A DNA stretch of 64,000 nt from Phanerochaete sordida (Eukaryota > Basidiomycota > Agaricomycetes > Polyporales > Phanerochaetaceae): positions 1 through 64,000 of the forward strand of contig BPQB01000045.1 in the NCBI GenBank assembly GCA_019973155.2. Reading direction: 5' to 3'. The position numbers were made by a program, and so were the translations under genes. Positions 1 through 11,220 of this stretch are shown one piece after another. The notes under the pieces are model-generated. The model made no database searches and was not told where the DNA came from. It saw only the letters and a list, made by a program, of their open reading frames with translations. Positions within the stretch are counted from its first letter, which is position 1; every line of letters begins with the position of its first letter.

Positions 1-1527
1 TGAATTTGCTAAGTATTAGGCGCCGAACGCTCCCCGCCAAAATCCCGACGAATCCGCCCAGCCGCTTCTTCGAAGCTCGCCCCCAGGCGGGCGGAGATTG
101 AATCGGCCACGTGGGTTCCCGAGCCTAGTTCACCTCGGCTCCCCGCGGTCCAGGACTTGGCGCTTACTGTATAGGCGCGCGAATGAATCGCGAATAATAG
201 AGCAGAAATACGTAACAATAATGTCATGAACCAACATGTGAACTGCGCTATTCTGGACGAAGAACATTGAATATTACTGACAATCTACCTGCTCTTCGGA
301 AGGTGAGCCGCATAAGAATCCGACGCCGGGCATGCGATGCCATGCAACTGTTGAGTTGCCTGAAGGCTGAGATAGCCCGACTTCTAAATAAACGTCGTTT
401 AGTATAAGTCTTGTACGACCCACTGACCCAGAGGACGGTCGAGCGAACTAGGGTTTATGAAGCTTGTCACGCAAAGCTTTACTTTGCGCGCCGTCCCTTG
501 ATTGCCCCAAATATCCAACAATCATTGACATTAATCAGTGGTGCTAAGTACTGCCAGTGGGGATGCGCCGTCCAGCCCCCACAAGCTCACCCATTTTGTC
601 CGGCCTTTTGCTGGTTGAGGCGGCCAGCAGAATGAAAACTCACTTGATTCCTTGTTCTTGGGATTCAGGACGGTGCATGCCTCGTATTTTAAATCTCAGA
701 TTTCAGTTTGCCGTGGTGCTTGCGTGGTGTCACGGAAGCCAGATGCGCTGAATTCATGATCATAGTCAAAACCAAGTCAAAACATGCGTAGTGTATTCCT
801 CACCCTGTAAACGATCTTCCACATCCCGCTTCAAACGTCGTCTTTCCAAATTGGGGCTATGTGGTCGGACTCAGACTCGTCTCCAGTCTACTCGGGGAGG
901 GAGGAATAGGTGTGCCTCCTGAGGCCTGAGGCCTGCACAGCAGCCTTTGGGCTATGTAGCCGAGAACTTCGGCCAGACTACCAGGAGATCGAAACGGAGG
1001 CATCTTTGGATCCTCGATCGTCCAGATCTATCCCGGGACAGACGATGTGGCCACATAGCGCGTGGCCATGATGCTCCTGATCTAATGTACACATTTTCTA
1101 TACCTAATATTGTCCGCTCACCCTCGGACCTCACGATTTGTCGCGATCCAAGCATCTGTCGCGAACAGATTATTTACTACGAATTTCCCATTATCAGAGG
1201 CGGGCGGCTGTGCAGGCGTTTAGCGAGCACCGTTCACGTGACCTGTTTGTTGAACGAACCCCGCCTTGCCGACGACCATCTCCCGCTCCCCCATTTCCCC
1301 CAGTTCTTTCGTGTCTGCTGCGTTCGACGGCGACTACTGCGGGGCTATTGACAGCCCTCCAACCAACAATCCCCCCCAAGACCTGCTCAAGGCCGGACTC
1401 TCGTCGGCAGTGGGGACAATACCATCCGGATCCGAGCCCATCCACTGCCTTAATTATCTTCCTGGACCTTCGTACCTAGCCCCAAACTCCCGCAGCGCTA
1501 CCTCTACTCTCTTTTAACCTCACTACC
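1..1527. other. Left-edge intergenic region, wee1 upstream
   Basis: No open frame here resembles a known protein, and no splice-linked set of exons could be built. The last 250 bases before the wee1 start are rich in C and T runs (for example around 1280-1300 and 1500-1520), as is usual for 5' leaders and promoters of basidiomycete genes. Positions 1-1200 hold nothing I can name; the 3' end of a neighbouring gene beyond the edge cannot be excluded. Confidence 0.5.
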
Positions 1528-4500
1528 ATGATGTCTTCCAACGAATTTTCCGCGCCCAGGCCACGACGACGCGACCAGAACGGCTCCCCTGCACGTCGCC
1601 CCGTGACTGAGTACCACACCCCGCCGAAGTTTGTCGTGAAGCCTCTAAAACACCATTCCTCCACCCTAAGCTCTTCACCGATGAAAAGACGCAGCATGCC
1701 TGTCGACTCGATGGACGAAGACGACGTGTTCTCCTCGCCGATGCCCTCATACAGGCTCGTTTCGGACAAGGACACCAGTCCCGTGCGGCCACGCTCCAAT
1801 CTCTTCGATACGGACGACGACGACGCGCTCTTTCTCGCCCCTCAGTCGCCGTCCAACATGCGCACGCTCTTTCCGCCCTCATCCTCGCCCATGCCACTCC
1901 GCACACCCGTCAAGCAGACGTCCAACCTCTTTGAGACGCCCATGCGTCCTGTGTTTTCTGCTGCGCCAACGAATTCGCCGTTCACAGTCGTCCCCGCGAC
2001 CGCTACGGGCACGAAACGGAAGCCGACCCCCATCACGTTCACCACGCCAGAGCGTCGCCGCATACTCACACCCTTGAGCGTGACCAGCTCTGCCTCCGGC
2101 CGCCACGACTGCGAGCCGTTTGGTTTCGAGCGCCTTGCGCCGCTGCCTGCTCCAAGCTTCGCCACGACGACCCCAGTGTCCAAGGCGGACGCTGATGCGC
2201 ATCTCAAGCGTCAGTCTGACTCCATGCGCCGGCTGCGGCTCCAGGACCGCGACCAGTCGGGGGACGAGAGCGGGTATGACTCTACCGTGGGGACGAAGAG
2301 GGAGCGGGAGGCGGACAGCGGCAAGAAGCGCACCACTGTCGCTTCGCCAAGCACGCTCAAGGCGAAGGCGAAGAAGTCCCCTGGGCTAGCCCTCCTGATG
2401 AACAAGGGCAATGAAGATGAAGTCATCGAGTCCATGTCACCAGGCGGACATGTCAACAAACGACGCGCGCGGTCGCGACCTGTGTCCGCTGAGTTGCTTG
2501 CTGCGAACACTGCTCCGAGGGTTAGTGAGGTACGCGGATATATCGATATTCAGACGCATATACTTACTCTCAGCAGAGCAAGGTATTCCCGACACCGCTT
2601 CTAAACGCCGAGGCAACGGTAGGAGCCATCGCCTTCCCCTCGCTCTCGCAGCTCCGCGACCGGTGTAGTTCATCGTCCTCTACAAGTTCGGTCGAAGGGT
2701 CCGCACCGAAACCGCGGACACGCCGACTGTCGAGTGTAGCCGCTGCGCGTGCGCGCTCCCCGCCGTCGAAACGCGTGCCCTTGGATCGTCTGGCGAGCAT
2801 CAGTTCGGCGTCACTGTTCTTCGGCCCCTCCATCCCTCAACCAGAGGCACGGCAGAAGAAGGCCAGCGACGCCATGAGCGTCGATGCTCCCCCAGGCCTA
2901 GGTGGAAGGATAAGAGCCCGTCACAGCTTTGCCGGCAACCCATCCCCCTCCCGCGACGATATGGACGAGGAAGAGCTGTTTTTCAGCAGCCCTGGTCGCC
3001 CTTCATCGTTATTTGCCTTCGCCGAGGAACCAGACAGCCCCACGAAGCGACCGCGCACTGAATCGGTGGAGAAGTTGCAGAAGAAGTTCCGTCCCCGCGA
3101 CTCTGGCATTGTCGTCGACGACAGTGACGAGGAGTTCCAGTCTTCCAGTCTCAGCACAAGCAGCGGCCCGCTCCTTGGACTCGGCCCTCGGCCATCCGGC
3201 TCGCTGAGTTCGATGCAGTCGGAGAGCGATGGCGAGGCTCTGATCACCCCCGGTATCGCTCCTGGGCCCGAGTCCGGCTGGCCTGGTGTCGGCATCGTCC
3301 ACGACGACTCCTTCGACTATGACCGCTCCGACCCCAACGCAGGCGTAGACGCATTCATTCTGCGTATGCTCGCTGGCGGCTCCAAGCAATCTGGCCCGGT
3401 GCCGGGTGAGCCTCAGCGCGTCCCGGGCACACCTGTCAAGAAGATCAAGACTTCGCACCTCGTCGAGCGGCCTTGGCAGAGTGCTGTTGCGAACAAGATC
3501 GGTTTCCCCGAGTTCGACGACGACGCACGTAGTGGCGGCGGTGGCAAGGACAAGAAGGGCAAACCGCGCAAGAGTCTGCCTGCAGCTTTTCCGGGTATCC
3601 TGACCATGCGCCAGCGCAAAGAAGCCTTCAGCCTAGCCGACACCGAAGAGGATGAGGAGGCGAGTCCGACGACGCGAAAAGACCTCAAGCTTGGTTCTGG
3701 GAGGCCTCCCGTTCCCGCTTTCCCGAAGACGGTGGATCCCAAATCCCGCGCAAGATGGCTCATGCGCAGGAGTAGCAGTGGCGCATTTTCGAGTGGTAGT
3801 GACACGTCGAGAAATGCCACTCCGACCCGACTTCCCGCGAAAGGTGAGTCTACCCGCTTGATTACGTGCAAAAAATGTACTCATCTCTACATTTTGCAGA
3901 CTGGCAGCTCCCGGCAGCCGCACAGCAGTCGCCGCTCTCCAAGATGGCAGAAGCGCCGTTCCCCTGCAGTCAAGAGTCGACGTCGAGCGCAGTCTCTGAG
4001 ACGTCAACAGCGACCAACTCACCGACTGTCGACGCTATCCAGCGGCACTTTCCAACGCTCCGCGACAGGTCGCCGCATCGCCCAGTTTCGCATACTGTGC
4101 CCAGGCCGCCGCGCCCGACGATCTTCCCAGGCTCAGCTATCCGTGGCCGCCTGTCGATCCCCAGCGGTGAGGAGCGGCCAGGCCGGTTCGAGCGTGAGTT
4201 CGTGGAAATCGACGAGCTCGGGCGCGGAGAGTTTGGGCGGGTGATGAAGGCGAGGTACAAGGAGTCGTCGTCAGTCTTGTTCGCGGTGAAGAAGTCGAAG
4301 AGGTTTGAGGGTGTGAAGCATAGGTATGTTCGCTGTCTGAGCCGCATGTGAGTCGTCTAACAACGTCGTTCGTGGCAGACAACGCCTTCGAGAGGAGGTC
4401 GACATCCTCAAGCACCTGTCTCGTGCAGCGTGCTCGGCAGGATACGGCGACCGGCACCCAAATGTCCTCGCCTACATCGATAGCTGGGAAGAAGAGGAAA

Positions 4501-5400
4501 CACTGTACATCCAGACGGAGCTCTGCGCCCTTGGCAACTTCGCACACCTCCTGTGGGAGTACGGCCGTCACTTCCCCAAGCTGGACGAAGCGAGGGTATG
4601 GAAGATTTTCGCAGAACTCAGTAGCGTGCGTGACCCTGTCTGTTCTCCGCACCACGCCCGCGATACTGACCATGCCATGCAGGGGCTGGACTTCATCCAC
4701 AACGCGGGTGCCATCCATCTCGACCTGAAGCCCGCGAATATTTTCATCACTGGCGAGGGCCGGCTGAAGATAGGCGACTTTGGCATGGCCTCGCTGTGGC
4801 CACGCCCTGCGCGGAAGGATTCTAGCACCAAGCGCGAGTCATTTGAGCGCGAAGGGGACAAGCTGTATCTTGCACCCGAGGTGCTGCAGGGTAGATACGG
4901 CAAAGCCGCCGACATCTTCAGGTATGATGACATTTCAATTCAGTCATGACGCTGGCTAACAGTCACGTCGCAGCTTCGGTATGACCATGCTGGAGACGGC
5001 AACCAACATCGTCGTCCCCGACCAGTGAGCAGTCTTTCTTGTTCCCAGTTGCCAGTCTCCTAACTGCTCCCGTAACTCTAGGGGTGATGCATGGCACCGC
5101 ATTCGCCACGACGACTTCTCTCAAATCGATTTCGCCGACATCTCACATAGCTTGATTGACCTGCTCAAGAGCATGATGCGGAGCGACCCCGACCTCAGGT
5201 TCGACGCCAGCATGGTCTGCTCCCATCCAGTGATCGTTCGCGCCCGCCTCGCCGTGGATCAGCTACGTACACAGATGGGCCCCACTTACCATGCTTCGGC
5301 TCTCGCTGGCGCTCCTGAAGGGTGGCTCGACGACATCCTCGGCTACAACTTGCTCTGGGACGGCGAAGAAGACGACGAGGCCATGGACGTCGGCCTCTAG
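1528..5400 (+). CDS. wee1: Wee1-type mitosis-inhibitor protein kinase
   Basis: Kinase of the Wee1 family, which phosphorylates the conserved tyrosine of Cdc2/CDK1 in the nucleus and delays entry to mitosis. Seven exons give 1182 residues: 1528-2529, 2577-3843, 3900-4323, 4379-4625, 4683-4921, 4974-5024 and 5082-5400; phases match at every junction. The N-terminal 850 residues are low-complexity, rich in Ser, Pro and acidic runs, with many SP and TP sites expected of CDK feedback. The C-terminal kinase domain shows the glycine loop GRGEFG (864-869), the lysine of FAVKK (K887), HLDLKPAN (D994, K996, N999), DFG at 1012-1014 and EGDKLYLAPE. HLDLKPAN and EGD..YLAPE are hallmarks of Wee1 rather than of other kinases. 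An adjacent second ATG at 1531 could also start. The next gene is convergent. Identification is secure; the first intron acceptor could lie 3 bases earlier. Confidence 0.93.
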
Positions 5401-6559
5401 ACGCGCGTCTATCCCTGCCGTGCGACCACCACGGTAGGCCCAAAATAATATTTATCTGCTCGGGCTTCAAGATAGGGTGTATCATTTCATCTTGGAATAA
5501 TTTGGGATGTACAACAGCTCTCGTTATCGCCTTTCAGGTTCAACACTCCCGCAGCCGTGCCTTCATCATTGGTTCTCACGCGACTGCCCTCACATCCTGG
5601 CGGACATCTTGGTTCCCTTCGACTTTCTGGTACTGCTGTTGACTCGCGCCGCTTGATCACGATCTCGCCACGGTCCCTTCGCATTACACCATCACCCCGC
5701 ATACCACCATCCTCGCATCATCGGTAATACCTTGTACATACACCCCGCACGCTTAATCCCTGCTGCTCATACACATTGCCATGCCGTCAACTTGCACGCC
5801 CCTTCACATGTACATGCCTTCTCATTCCGTTCACATGTCCATAATCTCCGCACGCCCATCATGACACTTCATTTTGCACGCACTTATGACTCCCTTCACG
5901 GTATTTTAGTCTCCCCGTCCGCTCATGACACGCATGCTGCCTCTCCTCGTGCCTCCGTCTCGATGTCTCCAACGTCTCTTGTTTTGTCCTCTTGTTTGCT
6001 ATGTGCACTGCGCTCCTCTGTTGTTTAGAGATGTCTCTGGCCCTCGTCGTATACTCATTATTCTCGCTTCTCGTCAGTAGCAGTAGCCTCCTCATATCGC
6101 TCTATGTCTGCGTCCAGTTTCTACGGTATCAGTACAATAGCCAATACAACTCTTGTGTCGCCTCTGAGTATAAGAGTTGTCGTACGTGCGTTTCGTGGCA
6201 AACCTGAACTGAGACTGGGCAATGCGTAAGCGCCCGCAGCGTATCTCCGTTTCTTTTTGTGCCGCGTTCGCTTCTTGTTTCAATCGCTCACCTAGAGGCG
6301 AGCTCGCACACGACATGCCGCACTCTTCAAAGCGCCAGAGCGAAAGAAATAAGAGACCGAAGTACGTCCACGATCCCAGCGTTTGCGCAAGTCTATCTCT
6401 GCTATTAATTCTGACTTGAGCGTAGCAATCTTTTCAACAGAAAGTTCGGAAAGCGACATAGCAGTCTCCGTCTGGCTGTCTCCACCTGCGACAGACATCA
6501 AGCCCACCCGCAAATCGCCTTCGAGCAACAACCAGGCCGGCCGCGCACGCACGCCTCCC
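5401..6559. other. Intergenic region between convergent genes
   Basis: About 1.16 kb between the 3' ends of wee1 (+) and the first FAD monooxygenase (-). The stretch 5730-6000 is pyrimidine-rich with several CACATGT words. No gene, RNA or repeat is recognised; it presumably holds both 3' untranslated regions. Confidence 0.5.
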
Positions 6560-8011
6560 CTACTTCTCCTCCGGCAGCCCGAACCGCGCGCGCAGCTTCT
6601 CGGGATCCGCGCACATCTCGCGGTACATGGCGTTGCGCGCCCGGCACGCCTCGGCGCCCGCGGCGGTGCGCACCTCGCCGTGCGCGCGCGCGCGCCTTAC
6701 GGTCTCCGCCGTGTGCGGGAGGCGCACGGCCTCGAGCGCGCCGAAGACCGCCGCGAGCGTATCGGCAGACGGCGCGTCCGCGCGGGGGTTGTGTGTCTGC
6801 AGGAGGTCTGCGAGCAGCGCGGCGTCCGCCCAGGCGTTGCTCGCGCCCATACCGACGTGCTGCGGCGCGTTCAGCGCGGAAGACATGGAGTGAAGAGGCG
6901 TACTTACGGGGCTGGTGGGGTGCGCGGCGTCGCCGATGAGCACGACGCGGCCCTGGTGCCAGGTCGGCAGCGCCGGGCGGTCGTACAGGCCGTACTGCAG
7001 GGGGCGTCAGCCACGGCGCGGAACACGCGAGCGAGGGACGCTTACGCGGATGATCTTCAGGCTGCTCCGGACGAGCTCGCCCGCGCCGTACGGCCACTGG
7101 CTGTACTGGGAGTACTGCTTGAAGTGCTCCGTTGTCGCGGCGTCGAGCGCGCGCCACTCCTCCTTCGCCTCGGGCTCGCGCTGCGAGGCGCTGTGCGGGG
7201 TCAGTGTGCGCGGCGGGCGGAGGGCATGAAAGGACGTACGCCCACATCGTCAGCGTGTCGCTCATCGGGACCGCGATCATGTGCGTGCCGTCCCCGAACA
7301 GGTCCGCGATCGCGCGCTTGCCCTTCCAGAAGTCGGGCGTCGGCGAGATGCCGCCCCACTGGCACAGACGAGGTGAGCGGGGTGCAGGGCGACGGAGGCG
7401 CGTCGGGCGCACCTGCGAGAGCCCGGTGTAGTCCGCGGGAGTCTCCCCGAAGAGGCAGCTGCGCGTGTTGCTGTGCAGCCCGTCGCACCCGACGACGAAG
7501 CTCGCCGTCTCCGTCGCGCCGTTCGAGAACACCATCGTAACGCCCTCCGCGTCCTGTTCGAGCCGCGCGAGCTTGTGCCCGAACTTGACAGGCACGCCGA
7601 GCCGCGCCGCGTACTCGACGAGGCGCGCGTGCAGCAGCGGGCGCTGCACGCTGACGTGCCCGAGGCTGTGTGCCGCGCGCAGGCGGCGCGGGTGGTCGCT
7701 CACGCCGAGCAGGCCCGCGTCCGCGGGGAGCACCGAGTAGAAGTGGATCTCGTCCACCGCGTACCCGTCGATGTGCGCGAGGAGCCCGGGGATGCGGGCG
7801 AGGACCTCCAGGCCGGCGTGTTGCAGGCTGCGCGGGGGTCAGCGGAGGCGGTGGGCGGGCGAGGAGAGGCGCACCCGAGACCGAGACCTGCTTCGGAGGG
7901 CGCGTCGAGCCGTTCGTATAGGGTGGGCGCGTAGCCCTGCTGCTTGAGCAGCATGGCGGCGACGGGCCCGGCGATGCCTGCGCCGATGATGCCTACGCGG
8001 GTGGGAGACAT
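6560..8011 (-). CDS. FAD-dependent class A monooxygenase, paralogue 1
   Basis: Flavoprotein aromatic hydroxylase of the salicylate hydroxylase/PHBH type, which uses FAD, NAD(P)H and oxygen to hydroxylate an aromatic or similar substrate; the substrate here is unknown. Six exons, complement of 7875-8011, 7413-7827, 7240-7358, 7046-7190, 6908-6994 and 6560-6859, encode 400 residues. Visible motifs are the FAD-binding GAGIAG (10-15) after a hydrophobic strand, the DG motif in GCDGLHSNTRS, and the GD motif GDAAHPTSP. No signal peptide or membrane segment is seen. The residue after the GD motif that is Gln in the two neighbouring paralogues (LGQGA) is Met here (VGMGA), close to the flavin, so activity may differ. 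It heads a minus-strand series of three paralogues sharing all five intron positions. A TATA-like box lies about 92 bases upstream of the ATG. Confidence 0.88.
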
Positions 8012-8102
8012 GGTGGGGAGATGCGAGATGCTGTGGTACCGTACGTAGCTACGAAGTGGAGGTGCTTCTGTGGTGGATCCGGAGAGCACACGCGCTCCGC
8101 TA

Positions 8103-8110
8103 CTTATATA
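8103..8110 (-). promoter_or_regulatory. TATA-like box of FAD monooxygenase 1
   Basis: Minus strand reads TATATAAG, about 92 bases upstream of the start codon at 8011. All three paralogues carry such a box 60-95 bases upstream of the ATG, which supports the chosen starts. Confidence 0.5.
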
Positions 8111-8111
8111 C

Positions 8112-8677
8112 CGTCCGCTTGCCATGCGCGTGGGGACGGGTCTAGCTAGTCGCTGCATTGCTGACGTGTAGGGACCGCTCAAGTTCTGCAAGAGGCGGAT
8201 CAGAGACGGAGCAGAAATCGAATTTTGACGACCAGACCACCATCAACGTACCTTGAAGACGTAGGTGCGAGCAGTCCAGGCAGCGGATTGCGCGGGGACT
8301 ACGAGGCATTTTTGTACCGGAAGGGGGCGATCGCAGGGCCTCGAACATCCCAAACACGCCTGCCGTTACGCACGGCGAGTTATGCATCGCGGAGAGTGTC
8401 TTCCGCGCAAGGGCAACATGGGGCCCTGGACGTTGGAAGAGAGTCGCTCTCGACCGCGCGGTCTCGCAGCGCGCGACGACGCTGACAAAACTCGCTTACA
8501 CGGCGCGGACCGCAGCGTGGGAACGCAGGGAAACTGCTGGTCGATCTTGCGCGTTCGTCCAGGCCTTTCCTGCGGGCAGACCAATCCTAACAGACATACG
8601 AAAACATAGTGAGCACAGTAGGGACTCCGTGGTGAATAAAATACAAAATACACGCAGGGCGCCGGCCCACCCCCGCC
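8112..8677. other. Spacer between FAD monooxygenases 1 and 2
   Basis: Distal promoter of paralogue 1 and 3' region of paralogue 2. No further gene or repeat is seen. Confidence 0.45.
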
Positions 8678-10141
8678 TCACACGACGCCAAACCGCTCCG
8701 TCAACTTCGCAGGGTCTGCACACATCTCGCGGACCGCGTTGTTGCGCCGCATGCCGGCCTCGACGCCCGCGACGACGCGCATGTCGCCCTGCGCGCGCGC
8801 CTGCCGCACGATCTCCGCCGTGCGCGGCAGGCGCACGCGCTCGAGCTCCGCGAAGACCGTCTGCAGCGTCGCCGTCGACGGCGGCTCCGCCGCGGGGCTG
8901 TGCTTCTCGAGGAGCTCGACCAGCAGGTCGACGTCCTCGTACGCCTGGTTTGCGCCCTGGCCGAGGTGCTGTGGGGCGCGGTCAGGGGGCGTCGTTGGCT
9001 GCGGCGAGGGTGCTCACGGGGCTCGTGGGGTGCGCGGCGTCGCCGATGAGGACGACGCGTCCTTGGTGCCAGGTCTTCAGTTCGGGGCGGTCGTAGATTC
9101 CATACTGTCGAAGGATTTCAGCAGCTGTACCCAGGATATACAAATCGCCCACCTTGACAATCTTCAGGCTGCTCCTCACGATCTCTCCAGCGCCGAACGG
9201 CGCGTCGCTGAACGGCGAGTGCTGCTTGAAGTGCTCCGCCGCAGCCGCATCTATCGCCTTCCAGTCCTCCTTCGCCTCCGGCTCCCGCTGATTGATGCTG
9301 CGAACGGCCGTCAGTGGGCGGAATGCGCGGCGGACGAGGGGCGGAGCACGTACGCCCAGGCCGTCTGCGCGTCCGCCATCGTCACGGCGAGCATGTACGC
9401 GCCGTCCCCGTAGAAGTCATGCCCTGCATGCCTGCCCGCCCAAGACGCGGGCGTCGGGGATATCCCGCCGCACTGCAGCCCACAGAGGTGAGCGGCACGT
9501 CTTCCACGAGCGCACGCGCACGTACGTGTGTCAGGCCCGTGTAGTCCGCGGGCATGTCGCCGAAGAGGCACACGCGCGTGCTGCTGTGCAGCCCGTCGCA
9601 CCCAACGACGAAATCGAACGTCTCCTTCGCCCCGTTCGCGAACACGACCTCCACGCCCTCCTCGCTCTGCGCAAGGCCCTCCAGTTTATGCCCGAACCGC
9701 ACCTCGGCGCCCAGCTGCTGCGCGTGCGCGACGACGCGCGCGTGCAGCAGCGGCCGGCGCACGCTCATCGCGAGCTGCCCGTGCTCGCGCAGCGCGCGGA
9801 GGTGCTCCGTGCGGCCCAGGAGGCCTGTGTCGCCGGGGAGCACCGAGTAGAAGCGGAACTCGTCCGTCGGGTGTCCGCCGATCGCCTCGAGCAGCCCTGG
9901 GAGCTTCGCGAGCACCGCCGTGCCGTTCTGCTGGAGGCTGCACGTTGCCGTGAGGTTAAAATGTGCTGTGTGGGGAGGAGGACGAGGGGAGGGGAGCGGC
10001 GCACCCGATGCCGAGCCCTGCGTCGGACGGCGCGGCGAGCCGCTCGTAGAGCACGGGGTGGTACCCCTTCTGCTTGAGGAACATCGCGAGCACGGGCCCC
10101 GCGATGCCTGCGCCGATGACGCCTACGCGCGCTGGCGGCAT
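8678..10141 (-). CDS. FAD-dependent class A monooxygenase, paralogue 2
   Basis: Second member of the tandem flavoenzyme group. Six exons, complement of 10005-10141, 9526-9937, 9354-9472, 9153-9297, 9018-9104 and 8678-8968, encode 396 residues. Exons 1, 3, 4 and 5 have exactly the same lengths (137, 119, 145 and 87 nt) as in paralogue 1, and all intron phases agree. Motifs: GAGIAG near the N terminus, GCDGLHSSTR in the middle, GDAAHPTSP followed by HLGQGANQA, the usual flavin-contacting loop of this superfamily. Likely reaction is FAD- and NAD(P)H-dependent hydroxylation; the substrate cannot be read from sequence. The coding sequence is strongly GC-rich at third positions. It lies divergent from the F-box gene. 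Salicylate hydroxylase, 6-hydroxynicotinate monooxygenase or a secondary-metabolite tailoring enzyme are all possible. Confidence 0.9.
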
Positions 10142-10202
10142 TCTGCTGTCTGTGGGAGATGTAGATTCGGAGGATGCTTTGGGTACGGCGGGCCACGGCG
10201 GC

Positions 10203-10210
10203 CTATATAG
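10203..10210 (-). promoter_or_regulatory. TATA-like box of FAD monooxygenase 2
   Basis: CTATATAG about 62 bases upstream of the ATG at 10141, at the same relative place as in the two paralogues. Confidence 0.45.
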
Positions 10211-11220
10211 CTCGCCCGCCCTGCGTGAATGCGGCATCCCGACATGGGTGGCGCACGTTCGCGCCTGGAGTCGGCGCAGAGTTTGGGTCGTGGCGTTCGT
10301 CGCAGCACAGCGGTGATGTCACAGAGGTGGGAAAGGTTCAGTGACACGGCGGTGTCTGCTCTTGGGAGTACGGTGCAGTCAGTACGCCTTTGAACATCAC
10401 GCTCTGCTAGTAGGTGGTCCGTACCCTGCATGTTTGCGAGCGGATAGTTTTCCACAGTTGGATATTCTGTACGGTATTCACCATGGGCTTAAATCACCTA
10501 TAAATCCTGGGTAATTCATGTACATATCGTGGGATGCCGGATGGGTAAAGTTAAACGGGCTCACGTCCATGGAGTGGGACACCACGATGGTCCCTGAAAC
10601 CTACCGTTCAACGCAAGCCTTCCTCCTGTGGAGTGTAGCAGCGTCTGGGGCGTACCTACATCTAAGTAGCGTTCCTGCTTGCCGCAGATCCGCTCGTATT
10701 TAGATATACCAGCATCGTCGCGAGAGTCTTGGGGCTGGTCAACCTGCTTGATCGAACGGGGTCAGCAGATTTCAGGCGCAGAGCGGGATCGTGCGCGATG
10801 GTCAAGCACGCGGAGACGATGCGTAAGATGTTGATACATCCAGAAATCAGCGTGTCACCTTATCTGTCTGTTAGTTTTGCTTTGTAGGACAGAGGTGGTG
10901 GACGAGTAGTGAACGTTACGATCAGAGTCCCGGTTGCAGTCACTGTACCCTACTGTACCAGGTCCAGATAAGATAAGATTTGCTTCTTCTATCTAGGCGC
11001 CTGCTTGAAGACTCGCGCGTCGGCCCCGGCCTTTCCAAAGTTCAAACCGGTACCCTCACTTTGCAGGCAGGCGCGTACATGGATCTTTTCAGAGCTCAAA
11101 GATAAATGAAGTAATTGAGGTACATGCCCAAGAAAAGTATGTCGAATCATCTACGCAAGGACTCTCCCATCTGGCTCCCCTACAGTGCTAGATCTATGCT
11201 GATTCTAGCTCAATCGCAGG
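10211..11220. other. Divergent intergenic region
   Basis: About 1 kb between FAD monooxygenase 2 (-) and the F-box gene (+), so it probably carries both promoters. GC content is lower than in the genes. No open frame resembles a protein and I see no repeat. Confidence 0.45.
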
